Program-made: the position numbers and the translations under genes
The notes under the pieces: model-generated
Databases searched by the model: none
Told to the model about the DNA's origin: nothing
Seen by the model: the letters and a program-made list of their open reading frames with translations, nothing else
Source: Actinomycetales bacterium
Lineage (GTDB): Bacteria; Actinomycetota; Actinomycetes; Actinomycetales; Actinomycetaceae
Direction of reading: 5' to 3'
Assembly (NCBI GenBank): GCA_015655375.1
Contig: JAATFD010000044.1
Coordinates: forward strand, 1 to 64,000
DNA length: 64,000 bases
In this document: piece by piece, positions 55,283 to 64,000 of the stretch
Position numbering within the stretch: position 1 is the stretch's first letter
Layout of the letters: each line of letters begins with the position of its first letter

Positions 55283-55440
55283 CTCATGCCCCTCGATCGG
55301 CATGACCCACAGGAATCGATCGCGAACCTCTTGATCTGGTTGACCTCACCGGAGAACACCCATTGCTGTGGCCAGACGATCCACCGCGACGGCGGTGCCG
55401 ACGTCGTCCCGACAGGCGAGGACACCTGGTCCTGGACCGA
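55283..55440 (+). pseudogene. Decayed C-terminal fragment of a short-chain dehydrogenase
   Basis: LMPLDRHDPQESIANLLIWLTSPENTHCCGQTIHRDGGADVVPTGEDTWSW matches the SDR C-terminal pattern (pEeIAxxxxfLxSpentfxtGQxixvDGGad); no start or Rossmann N-terminus upstream. Confidence 0.5.
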
Positions 55441-55840
55441 GTACTCCATCTGGACGAAGTTCACGAGTCTCCTGGCCCGAGCATCGCTCGCATGCGCCTG
55501 TCCGACCGTCGCGCCCAAGTCAGACGAGTCACCCTTTGACCACGAAGCTAATCCTCTTCCAGGCGCTAGACGCATCCAGGGACGAGGGCGGTCGCCGGGA
55601 TCCGGACCGTGGTCGGGGCTGCTGGTCTGTGCCAGGTCAACTGGCGGGACGGCGGTCAGCAACCCGGACAAAGCTGGTGCCCAGTGGGGGGACTCTCACC
55701 GACTGCTTGTTCGAAGACTGGTGGCTCTTATGATCAGCTCGGAGCGGGTGAAACCTTCCTTCAGGGCCGTGACTCGCCCTCGTCCTCGCCGATGGACGCG
55801 TCTCAAGGTCCGAAGAAGATCTGGCTCGCGTCTGCGCTTC

Positions 55841-56434
55841 TCAGCGCTCGTCCAATGCCTCCCGGACGACCTGGATGGCAACGCCCGGCGAGTAGCCCTT
55901 GCGGGCGAGCATCCCGGTCAGGCGGCGATAGGCGACGTCCCGGGAGACGCCGGACATCGACCGGAGGCGATGCGCGACCAGATCGGCCGCACGCTCGCGT
56001 TCGGCCCCTCCCCCGGTTGCCTCCGCGAGTGCCGACTCGATCGTCTCCCGGTCCAGTCCTTTGCGCCGGAGATCCTCGACGAGGGCGCGCCCCACCTTGC
56101 CACTGCCCGAAAAGCGCTCACGGGCCAAGGCTACGGCGAAGGTCCGATCGTCGACCAGACCGACTGCCTGCAATCGTGAAACGACCTCATCGGCGATGTC
56201 CTCAGAAAAGCCGCGCGACGTGATCGCAATGTGGAGCTCCGAGGTCGACCGTGCCCGGGTATCAAGCTGGCGCAGCGCGACCTCTCGAGCAGCCTCGATT
56301 GCAGCAACCCCCGTCAGCGTCGCATTGCGCTCACGCTGGCGCGCTAACCGCTCCGCCGGTGAGGACGACCGCCGTTTCCGGGGTCCATCCTCACCGAGCT
56401 CGGGATGATCCTCCGGATCGAGATAGCGGACCAC
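55841..56434 (-). CDS. recX: Regulatory protein RecX
   Basis: AREVALRQLDTRARSTSELHIAITSRGFSEDIADEVVSRLQAVGLVDDRTFAVALARERFSGSGKVGRALVEDLRRKGLD. Confidence 0.93.
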   Translation of the reverse strand: MVRYLDPEDHPELGEDGPRKRRSSSPAERLARQRERNATLTGVAAIEAAREVALRQLDTRARSTSELHIAITSRGFSEDIADEVVSRLQAVGLVDDRTFAVALARERFSGSGKVGRALVEDLRRKGLDRETIESALAEATGGGAERERAADLVAHRLRSMSGVSRDVAYRRLTGMLARKGYSPGVAIQVVREALDER

Positions 56435-56446
56435 CGCTCAGCCTCC

Positions 56447-57580
56447 TCAGAACCCGGCGTCCTCGGACGGATCGATGTCACTGGCAGCCGCCGCGCGGGG
56501 TGTCCCGCCAGCCGTGGCCGCTGCTGCGCCTTCTCCGGTTGCAGTGGTTCCGGCATCGGGGGCGGTCGCCATTCCGAGTTCGGTGAGGATACGTCCTTCG
56601 ATCTCATCGGCGAGCTGTGGGTTGTCAACGAGGAACTGCCGGACATTTTCCTTGCCCTGGCCCAGCTGGTCGTCCCCATAGGTGAACCAGGACCCCGACT
56701 TGCGGATGATCCCGTTGTCGACACCCATGTCGATGATCGAGCCTTCACGAGAGATGCCCTTGCCATAGACGATGTCGAACTCCGCCTGCTTGAAGGGCGG
56801 GGCCATCTTGTTCTTGACGACCTTGGCGCGCGTACGGTTGCCGACCGGCTGGCCAGCTTCCTTGAGGGTTTCGATCCGTCGGACGTCGATGCGCACGGAG
56901 GCGTAGAACTTCAGGGCCTTGCCACCCGTCGTCGTCTCCGGAGAGCCGAAGAAGACACCGATCTTCTCGCGCAACTGGTTGATGAAGATCGCCGTGGTGC
57001 CCGTCGCCGAGAGGGCGCCCGTGATCTTGCGCAAGGCCTGGCTCATCAGACGAGCCTGGAGCCCCACGTGAGAATCACCCATTTCGCCCTCGATCTCCGC
57101 CTTCGGGACGAGGGCTGCCACTGAGTCGATGACGACGATGTCGATACCCCCGGAGCGGATCAGCATGTCGGCGATCTCCAGCGCCTGCTCACCCGTGTCG
57201 GGCTGTGAGACGAGCAACGCATCTGTGTCGACGCCCAGGGCGCGCGCATACTCGGGGTCGAGCGCATGTTCAGCGTCGATGAAGGCGGCGTTCCCGCCGC
57301 CCTTTTGGGCGTTGGCTACCGCGTGGAGGGCAACCGTCGTCTTGCCGGAGGACTCCGGTCCATAGATCTCGACGACGCGACCGCGAGGAAGGCCGCCGAT
57401 TCCCAGGGCAACGTCCAGGGCGAGGGATCCCGTCGGGATCACCCGCACAGGGGGACGCGAGTCATCGCCGAGGCGCATGATCGAGCCCTTGCCGAATTGC
57501 TTGTCGATCTGCGAAAGCGCCAGCTCCAAGGCCTTGTTCCGGTCATTGGTGCCGCGCCCGCCCGATGTGTCCTTGGCCAC
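56447..57580 (-). CDS. recA: Recombinase RecA
   Basis: [66 protein letters not shown] start with ggaggaa SD. Confidence 0.98.
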   Translation of the reverse strand: MAKDTSGGRGTNDRNKALELALSQIDKQFGKGSIMRLGDDSRPPVRVIPTGSLALDVALGIGGLPRGRVVEIYGPESSGKTTVALHAVANAQKGGGNAAFIDAEHALDPEYARALGVDTDALLVSQPDTGEQALEIADMLIRSGGIDIVVIDSVAALVPKAEIEGEMGDSHVGLQARLMSQALRKITGALSATGTTAIFINQLREKIGVFFGSPETTTGGKALKFYASVRIDVRRIETLKEAGQPVGNRTRAKVVKNKMAPPFKQAEFDIVYGKGISREGSIIDMGVDNGIIRKSGSWFTYGDDQLGQGKENVRQFLVDNPQLADEIEGRILTELGMATAPDAGTTATGEGAAAATAGGTPRAAAASDIDPSEDAGF

Positions 57581-57757
57581 GATGGGTTCCTCCTGTGCGG
57601 GCCTCTCCGGCCCCTTGTCCTGGCTGGTCTGGATCATGTGGTCCCCTCGCCGGGGCACATGGACGACGGTATGCCCGACCACTGGCACCTGGAACGCATG
57701 CCCTCATCACCTGTGGACAAGGGCGGTGTTCCACTCGCATCGATGAATAGACTATGT

Positions 57758-57771
57758 GGAACACCTGTTCG
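57758..57771. promoter_or_regulatory. SOS-box-like site upstream of recA
   Basis: GGAACACCTGTTCG (one mismatch to CGAAC-N4-GTTCG), about 180 nt upstream of the recA start. Confidence 0.7.
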
Positions 57772-57813
57772 ATGCACATCGACACGCCGGAACGCCCACG
57801 TCCCATCGCCCGC

Positions 57814-58053
57814 TCACTCGCGTCGAGTACGCGTCGCTTTCTTGCGATCACGTCGATGGACCCAGCGAGCGTCCTCGCCCTTGCCGGTCTCCTCGATCAA
57901 TGCGGCCCACACCACGTCCGGTTCCACGCCCGCATCCAAGGCCTCCGTGGCCGTGGCACGGACCTCAGAAAGATACAGATCGACGACAAGGGAACGCCCC
58001 AGAGCCGGTCCATAGACCGTCTCCAGGGCGTTCCAAAACTCTGAGAGCTTCAC
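57814..58053 (-). CDS. DUF3046 protein
   Basis: vKLSEFWNALETVYGPALGRSLVVDLYLSEVRATATEALDAGVEPDVVWAALIEETG; typical DUF3046 between clgR and recA. Confidence 0.85.
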   Translation of the reverse strand: MKLSEFWNALETVYGPALGRSLVVDLYLSEVRATATEALDAGVEPDVVWAALIEETGKGEDARWVHRRDRKKATRTRRE

Positions 58054-58060
58054 GCGGGGC

Positions 58061-58375
58061 TCAGCCGATGAGGGCGACCGGCATGAGGTCGTCGGGAACG
58101 GTGTCGGGAACCGTGGCGCCCTCAAGCATCGCCATCCGATCGGAAACCTCGCGCAGGATGAACCACAGCGGGACCCCGAGGGCACCGGCAATCGCTTGGA
58201 GAAGCTCCGAGGAGGCTTCCTTCTGTCCTCGCTCGACCTCAGAAAGGTAGCCGAGCGAGACCTGGGCCTGGGAGGAGACCTCCCGCAGGGTACGTCCCTG
58301 ATCCTGGCGCAGCGCGCGCAGGACATCGCCGATCTCCCCGCGCAGCAGGGGGGCAGTGCCTGTCGTGGTGGTCAT
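58061..58375 (-). CDS. XRE-family regulator, ClgR-like
   Basis: [69 protein letters not shown]; downstream of pgsA. Alternative upstream start at 58498. Confidence 0.88.
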   Translation of the reverse strand: MTTTTGTAPLLRGEIGDVLRALRQDQGRTLREVSSQAQVSLGYLSEVERGQKEASSELLQAIAGALGVPLWFILREVSDRMAMLEGATVPDTVPDDLMPVALIG

Positions 58376-58569
58376 GGTCCGACTGTAGCCCTTCGCCTGA
58401 GGGACCCGCATCCGCAGATCGTTGGTGTGATAAGCCGGCACCGACCGGTTCTCCCGGGTGATGGCGGCCGTCGTGGACGGTGTGTGCTTCATGGTCATCA
58501 CAACGCTCTTCTCCCGAGACCTATTCCCCCGTCCAGCTATCGGACGGCTGTGACTTGCGTCAGGTCGGC

Positions 58570-59208
58570 TCAACCTGCGCCGATCCCCCGCCACAGCTTC
58601 GCGCCCTCGACGACGTAAGCCAGGCCCGACCACACGGTGGCAATCAACGCTGCCACACCCACGACGAGCTGGACGACCTGCACCGCCAGCATCGGAGCCG
58701 GCAGAGCGAGAGGCCAGATCGCGACAGAGTCGGGATTCATCGGCCAGGGGATCAGCGTGAGGACGATCAACAGCATCTGGAGGACGGTCTTGAGCTTGCC
58801 CGCCATGTTGGCGGCGACAACGATCCCCCGCTTCAGCAGAACGGTCCTCAGCCACGTGATCCCCAGCTCACGCACGGCAACGATGATCGTGAACCACCAC
58901 GGCAGCAGGCCGTCGACGCTCAGCATGACGAAGGCCGACAGCGTCAGGGCCTTGTCCGCAATCGGATCGGCGATCCGCCCGAAATCAGTGATCAACCCTC
59001 GAGAGCGGGCGATGTGTCCGTCAAGCTGGTCGGTTGCCGCGGCCACGCAGAAGAGCGCAAGCGCACACCAGCGCATGGGCGTTCCGTCCAGCAGCATCAG
59101 CCACACGAAGACCGGGACCAGAACCAGACGGAGGACGGTCAGCGCGTTGGGCACGTTGACCACCGGGACGTGAGACGCGTCCTCGAGTCGTGAGACGTTG
59201 TCGTTCAT
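58570..59208 (-). CDS. pgsA: CDP-diacylglycerol--glycerol-3-phosphate 3-phosphatidyltransferase
   Basis: [25 protein letters not shown]-alcohol phosphatidyltransferase motif [32 protein letters not shown]. Confidence 0.93.
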   Translation of the reverse strand: MNDNVSRLEDASHVPVVNVPNALTVLRLVLVPVFVWLMLLDGTPMRWCALALFCVAAATDQLDGHIARSRGLITDFGRIADPIADKALTLSAFVMLSVDGLLPWWFTIIVAVRELGITWLRTVLLKRGIVVAANMAGKLKTVLQMLLIVLTLIPWPMNPDSVAIWPLALPAPMLAVQVVQLVVGVAALIATVWSGLAYVVEGAKLWRGIGAG

Positions 59209-59232
59209 CCCCACGATTCTATCCGAGTCCCC

Positions 59233-62061
59233 TCATCGACCGGTCAGCTGCCACGCGTCCTCGTTCTCGTCCGGCTCCTCGTCGACCCAATCGACCTGGC
59301 CTCCGAAGTCGTGGCCCCCCAAGGGGTCCGAGGATGCCGCGGGCGTGACGGGTACCGTCGCAGCGGTTGCCGGACGGGGCGCCGATCCATCCTGGTCGTC
59401 CCCCTCAGATGCCAGCCCGCCTGAAACGGACGGACCCGACGCCGCGGACGGACCCAAAGTGGTTGCCCCAGCCACGGATCCCGTCGCGCCAGCCGACGGG
59501 GATCCCCCAGGATCGGGCCCCGAGGCGTCACCGGACTCCCCCATTCCACCGGTCTCCCCGCGCAGCATCGCGAGGACCTCGGGCAGGGATTCGGGCGGAA
59601 CCAAGACCTCACGGGCCTTCGAGCCCTCCGAGGGGCCCACGATCTCGCGCGACTCGAGCAGATCCATCAGTCGGCCGGCTCGCGCGAACCCGACGCGGAG
59701 CTTGCGCTGGAGCATCGAGGTGGACCCCAGCTGGGTCGAGACCACGAGTTCGGCGGCCTGTAGCAGATCGTCGAGATCGTCCCCGATGTCGTCGGCAACC
59801 TTGGCCGTCTTGGCCGGAGCAATGACGTCAGGACGGTAGTGGGCTTCCATTTGTTCCTTGACGTGAGCGACGACCTCGTGGATCTCGGACTCCGTCACCC
59901 ATGCACCCTGGACACGCATTGGCTTAGCCGCACCGGCAGGCAGGTACAGCGCATCTCCCTGCCCGATCAGCTTCTCGGCACCGGGCTGATCGAGGATGAC
60001 GCGCGAGTCCGCCAGCGACGAGGTCGCGAACGCCAGACGCGACGGAATGTTCGCCTTGATCAGACCGGTGACGACATCGACCGACGGACGCTGGGTCGCC
60101 AACACCAAGTGGATCCCGGCGGCACGGGCCAGCTGGGTGATCCGCTGGACCGACGTCTCGACGTCGCGGGGAGCGACCATCATCATGTCGGCCAACTCGT
60201 CGACGACAACCAGCAGATAGGGATAGGGATGCAACGTCCGATTCAACCCGGGCAATGCCGTGACCTGGCCGGCCGAGACTGCCTTGTTGAAATCGTCGAC
60301 GTGCTTGAAGCCGTAGGTCGCGAGGTCGTCGTAACGCGCCTCCATCTCCTTGACGACCCACTCGAGTGCCTCGGCGGCTTTCTTCGGATCGGTGATGATC
60401 GGAGAGATCAGGTGTGGGATCCCCTCGTAGACGGTCAGCTCCACCCGCTTGGGATCGACGAGGATCATCCGGACCTGCTGAGGGGTCGCGCGCATCATGA
60501 TCGAGGTGATCATCGAATTGATGAAACTCGACTTGCCGGATCCGGTCTGTCCGGCGACCAGGAGATGCGGGGTCTTGGCGAGGTTGGTCACGACGTAGCC
60601 GCCCTCGACGTCCTTGCCGACACCGACGACGAGCGGATGCTGATTGCGTCGGGCGGCACCCGAACGCAAGACGTCGCCCAGGGCGACGGTTTCACGGTCG
60701 GTGTTGGGGATCTCGATGCCGATCGCGGATTTGCCCGGGATTGGCGAGAGGATCCGGACGTCCGCACTGGCGACTGCATAGGCGATGTTCTTCGACAAGG
60801 CCGTGATGCGCTCGACCTTGACGCCCGGGCCGAGGGTGACCTCGTAACGAGTGACTGTCGGGCCGCGGGAGAAACCAGTGACCGTCGCATCCACGTTGAA
60901 CTCGGAGAGGACCTGCTGAAGTGCCTCGACGACGTGGTCGTTGACAGCGGACCGGGTCTTGTGCGGGGCCCCGCGGATCAGCAGGGACTCATCGGGCAGC
61001 GTGTAGGCGATCGTCTCGTCGAGTTCGGGCTGGAAGACGTCCTTCGGGGCGTCCGTGACGGGAGGTACCTCCAAGGGCCGCGCGACCGAGAGCTGCTGGG
61101 TCGGGGCCTCCGGGCTGGATGTGGCCGCCGTCGGGACCGGGGCCGCGGGCTGAGGAGCCGGAGCCGACTCGGGCTCCAGCTCCTCCGTGGGATCCACCGA
61201 GGGCGCCGTCTCCGGGTCCTCTTCCCACTGCGCGGTCGTGTCGTGGGCGCGACGGAAGGCCTCATCCGCATCGTAGGAGTCAAGGAACGGATCGTCTCCC
61301 GCGGCGAGATCCTTGCGCCCTCGCTTCCGAGCAACCTCAGCCGGGGAGAGATCCGACTCGTCGTCGCCCTCTCCGACGTCGGAGGAAGCATGGCTCAGGC
61401 TCGCTCGGAGCTCGCGCAGACGCTGCGGCACCTCGGCGACCCTCGTCCGGGTCCCCAGAAGGACGGAGTAGACGAAGAGGAGGACGAGGATCGCGCCCGC
61501 GCCCCACGGCGAGAGCAGATTCGTCAATGGACGGGCGACGAACCAGCCGATGAGCCCGCCGGCTTCCTCGATTCCCGAGAGAGGATCCAGGGCGGGATTG
61601 CCCTGGGACACATGGACGAGACCCGTGAGCGCGACAAGGATACCGATGGCACCGGCCACGTGGTGCGGCAAGGCATGGGCTCCCGACCTCGCACGGAACA
61701 ACTCGACGGCCAGACCGACGAGGGCAACCGGAACGACCACGGAGAACAGCCCAACCAGACCCGCCACGCCGTGGTGGATGAGGATGCCGGCCTGTCCCGA
61801 GATGTGGAACCACTCACGCAGGGCCACGACAACAGCAGCGGCCAGACAGATGAACGCGAGGGTGTCGCGTTTCGCCTGGGCATCGATTGCCTTCCACCAC
61901 GACACCACCGCTCGCGTTGCCCGGGCCGAACCCGACGCGGCCCGGGCCAGAAGGCCCGGACGCGACAGACCTTCGGACGTGGCGCGTGGGCGCGACGAGG
62001 TGCGCCCGGCCTTGCCCGAAGAGGACGAACGGGATTTCTTCGCAGGTGGTCTAGTGGCCAT
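59233..62061 (-). CDS. ftsK: DNA translocase FtsK
   Basis: N-terminal TM segments; HLLVAGQTGSGKSSFINSMITSIMMRATPQQVRMILVDPKRVELTVYEGIPHL; ATQRPSVDVVTGLIKANIPSRLAF; gamma domain STSMLQRKLRVGFARAGRLMD. Confidence 0.97.
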   Translation of the reverse strand: MATRPPAKKSRSSSSGKAGRTSSRPRATSEGLSRPGLLARAASGSARATRAVVSWWKAIDAQAKRDTLAFICLAAAVVVALREWFHISGQAGILIHHGVAGLVGLFSVVVPVALVGLAVELFRARSGAHALPHHVAGAIGILVALTGLVHVSQGNPALDPLSGIEEAGGLIGWFVARPLTNLLSPWGAGAILVLLFVYSVLLGTRTRVAEVPQRLRELRASLSHASSDVGEGDDESDLSPAEVARKRGRKDLAAGDDPFLDSYDADEAFRRAHDTTAQWEEDPETAPSVDPTEELEPESAPAPQPAAPVPTAATSSPEAPTQQLSVARPLEVPPVTDAPKDVFQPELDETIAYTLPDESLLIRGAPHKTRSAVNDHVVEALQQVLSEFNVDATVTGFSRGPTVTRYEVTLGPGVKVERITALSKNIAYAVASADVRILSPIPGKSAIGIEIPNTDRETVALGDVLRSGAARRNQHPLVVGVGKDVEGGYVVTNLAKTPHLLVAGQTGSGKSSFINSMITSIMMRATPQQVRMILVDPKRVELTVYEGIPHLISPIITDPKKAAEALEWVVKEMEARYDDLATYGFKHVDDFNKAVSAGQVTALPGLNRTLHPYPYLLVVVDELADMMMVAPRDVETSVQRITQLARAAGIHLVLATQRPSVDVVTGLIKANIPSRLAFATSSLADSRVILDQPGAEKLIGQGDALYLPAGAAKPMRVQGAWVTESEIHEVVAHVKEQMEAHYRPDVIAPAKTAKVADDIGDDLDDLLQAAELVVSTQLGSTSMLQRKLRVGFARAGRLMDLLESREIVGPSEGSKAREVLVPPESLPEVLAMLRGETGGMGESGDASGPDPGGSPSAGATGSVAGATTLGPSAASGPSVSGGLASEGDDQDGSAPRPATAATVPVTPAASSDPLGGHDFGGQVDWVDEEPDENEDAWQLTGR

Positions 62062-62154
62062 GGTGATTCGACGCTACCTGTGTCGAGGCGCCGGACGTGA
62101 CAGGCACGCCGATCGGAGGCGCTGCTGGGCCAGCGATCACACGGAACAAGACGC

Positions 62155-63099
62155 CTAGAAAGAGTAGGTGACGCCGCCCTCGGCGAGCACATGATCAATC
62201 TGTTCCCGGGTGGGCACCGGGAGCGCCGACTCGTGGGAGATCGCCACCGCAGAAGCCGCATTGGCCGTCCGGCACGCGGAGACGAGGTCCTTCCCCAGCA
62301 AGATCTCGGCGCACATCGTCGCGATGTGGGTGTCGCCGACGCCCTCAGTGTCCACCGTCACCGCGTCAAAGGCCGGGATCGGGATACGGGCCTGGTCGCG
62401 ATCGAGCTGGACTTCACAGCCCATGACCCCCAACCGGCGCACGAGGGCGGCATCGGGTCGCAGCACATGGCGGATCCCGGTGCCGGGTTCCGATGAGGCC
62501 AGAATGCGTCCCAGGGATGCGGCCTCGCGGATGTTCATCGTCACGGTGTCGGCGCGACGCAGCAGCCGCTTCCACGCCCACACTGGCACTTGATCGACCG
62601 CCGGGGAGACGGAGACGACCAACGTGACCGACTCAGGCAGGCTTCCACCCCATCCGGACAGGACCTCCGCACCGACCTCGCTGGCAAGATCGGCACCTGC
62701 GATGTGGACGAGGTCGCCGGGTTGCAGGCGGATCCCATCGAGTGCGCGCCGGGAGGGCTCCGACTCCACGCCAGCCGTCACCACCGAGGTCGTGGAACCG
62801 TCGGCTTCCACTAGGAGGAGTGCGACGCCGATGTCTCCCACAAGCTCATCCGTGAGGATCTCCACGCCCGCCTCCGCCAATTGCTGGCGCACGGTATAGG
62901 AGTTCGGTCCGGTCCCCAGCGGAGACACGAGCGCCGCATGGACACCCAGGGCAGACACGGCCGACAGCGTCGTGAAACCGCCACCCGGAGTCGAGGTCGC
63001 AGTGTCCGCGCGCACCGATGCTCCGCGTTCGGGCAGGCGATCGACGTGCAGTGGCAAAGAGAGAGCAACGGAGTGGGTCGAAAGGAAACGCCCGGTCAT
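62155..63099 (-). CDS. PfkB-family carbohydrate kinase
   Basis: PERGASVRADTATSTPGGGFTTLSAVSALGVHAALVSPLGTGPNSYTVRQQLAEAGVEI; VDTEGVGDTHIATMCAEILLG. Confidence 0.8.
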   Translation of the reverse strand: MTGRFLSTHSVALSLPLHVDRLPERGASVRADTATSTPGGGFTTLSAVSALGVHAALVSPLGTGPNSYTVRQQLAEAGVEILTDELVGDIGVALLLVEADGSTTSVVTAGVESEPSRRALDGIRLQPGDLVHIAGADLASEVGAEVLSGWGGSLPESVTLVVSVSPAVDQVPVWAWKRLLRRADTVTMNIREAASLGRILASSEPGTGIRHVLRPDAALVRRLGVMGCEVQLDRDQARIPIPAFDAVTVDTEGVGDTHIATMCAEILLGKDLVSACRTANAASAVAISHESALPVPTREQIDHVLAEGGVTYSF

Positions 63100-63103
63100 G
63101 GCC

Positions 63104-64000
63104 TCACCGTACCGCGCCGTGGTCGGACAGTGGGCGCACAAAGGGGAAGGCCAGGATCTGTCGGATCGGCATGCCCGTCAGCAGCATGACCATCCGGTCC
63201 ATCCCGATTCCCACACCTCCGGTCGGCGGCATTCCAAGCTCAAGATCACTGAGGAAATCTGTGTCCACGCTCATCGCCTCCGGATCACCGGCAGCAGCAG
63301 CCAGCGACTGGCGGGTGAAACGATCGCGTTGGTCGATCGGGTCGGTCAGCTCCGTGTAGGCGGTACCGAGTTCCATCCCGAACGCGACGAGGTCCCAACG
63401 CTCCGCCAGCCGAGGGTCACGACGGTGCTTACGCGTCAGCGGTGAGGACGAGGCCGGAAAGTCCGTGAAGAACGTCGGCGCGATCGTCCGGGCCTCGACG
63501 AGTTCGTCGTAGAGTGCACCGACCAAGGACCCATCATCGAGGACCGGAGGCAGCTCGATTCCGTGCTCGCGGCACAGGCGCGCCAGCTCGTCGGCGCTCG
63601 TGTCCGGGCTGACCGGGCGACCGACGGCTCGCGAGATCGCCTCGTGGACGGTCACGACTGGCCATTGACCCGACAGATCGAACTCTTCGAGGTCGATCCC
63701 ACCCAGGTGAGCCACCACAGGAGCATCCTCGGCCCCGGCCGTCCCGACGGGGCGCAGACACACGCACCGACCGTTGACCGCGATGGCCGCGCGTTGGATG
63801 AGCTCTTGGGTCAGCACGCGCATCGTTTGGTAGTCCCCACCCGAGCGATAGGCTTCCAGGGAGGTGAACTCGGGATTGTGGGTTGCGTCGGCGCCCTCGT
63901 TTCGAAATGACCTCCCCATCTCGAAGATCGCATCGAGGCCGGCCACCATCAGTCGCTTGAGGTACAACTCCGGCGCGATACGGAGATAGACGTCCGTCCC
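63104..64000 (-). CDS. lysS: Lysine--tRNA ligase (class II), C-terminal part, runs off the right edge
   Basis: LYLKRLMVAGLDAIFEMGRSFRNEGADATHNPEFTSLEAYRSGGDYQTM; AYTELTDPIDQRDRF; GVGIGMDRMVMLLTGMPIRQILAFPFVRP. Confidence 0.93.
   Translation of the reverse strand, partial: GTDVYLRIAPELYLKRLMVAGLDAIFEMGRSFRNEGADATHNPEFTSLEAYRSGGDYQTMRVLTQELIQRAAIAVNGRCVCLRPVGTAGAEDAPVVAHLGGIDLEEFDLSGQWPVVTVHEAISRAVGRPVSPDTSADELARLCREHGIELPPVLDDGSLVGALYDELVEARTIAPTFFTDFPASSSPLTRKHRRDPRLAERWDLVAFGMELGTAYTELTDPIDQRDRFTRQSLAAAAGDPEAMSVDTDFLSDLELGMPPTGGVGIGMDRMVMLLTGMPIRQILAFPFVRPLSDHGAVR

Noticed and set aside
55039-55671. 210-aa minus-strand ORF as a single gene
   Set aside because: Only its last residues resemble a known family (UvrA-like TGQYL); the rest is antisense to the SDR-like fragment, so it is better read as pseudogene debris.
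55136-56179. 347-aa plus-strand ORF as an intact gene
   Set aside because: Only residues about 50-100 look protein-like (SDR C-terminus); it then runs antisense into recX.
59839-62100. 753-aa plus-strand ORF
   Set aside because: Antisense shadow of ftsK in high-GC DNA.

Overview
High-GC actinobacterial chromosome segment. Gene content (class I FBA, split his operon, dcw cluster, nrdR-LysM-lexA, pgsA-clgR-DUF3046-recA-recX) suggests an Actinomyces/Schaalia-like organism, but this is inferred from content only. Nearly all of the window is core genome, mostly on the minus strand: hisD-C-B-orf-H-A, fba, dnaE, RluA-type pseudouridine synthase, lspA, wag31/divIVA, yggT, sepF, pgeF-like, ftsZ-Q, murC-G, ftsW, murD, mraY, murF, ftsI, ftsL-like, rsmH, mraZ, dinB, a HelD/HelR-like helicase, serA-like, fadD-like, nrdR, LysM/ChiZ-like, lexA, ldh, DinG-like helicase, hflX, dapF, miaA, miaB, cinA/pncC, recX, recA, DUF3046, clgR-like, pgsA, ftsK, a PfkB kinase and a partial lysS. 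I saw no CRISPR array, tRNA/rRNA, intact transposase or obvious defence island, and no convincing large novel system. The best second-look signals are: (i) three SOS-box-like sites between lexA and a divergent LysM (ChiZ/YneA-like) gene, plus one before recA; (ii) a nested perfect palindrome inside a probable promoter upstream of an acyl-CoA ligase; (iii) a 1.3-kb gap between cinA and recX that appears to hold decayed fragments of a UvrA-like ATPase and a short-chain dehydrogenase plus a tiny membrane ORF; (iv) an imperfect long-range hairpin and 10-bp-periodic GTGGG repeats upstream of mraZ; (v) a HelD/HelR-like RNA polymerase-associated helicase. All calls come from reading the sequence and supplied ORFs; no searches were run.
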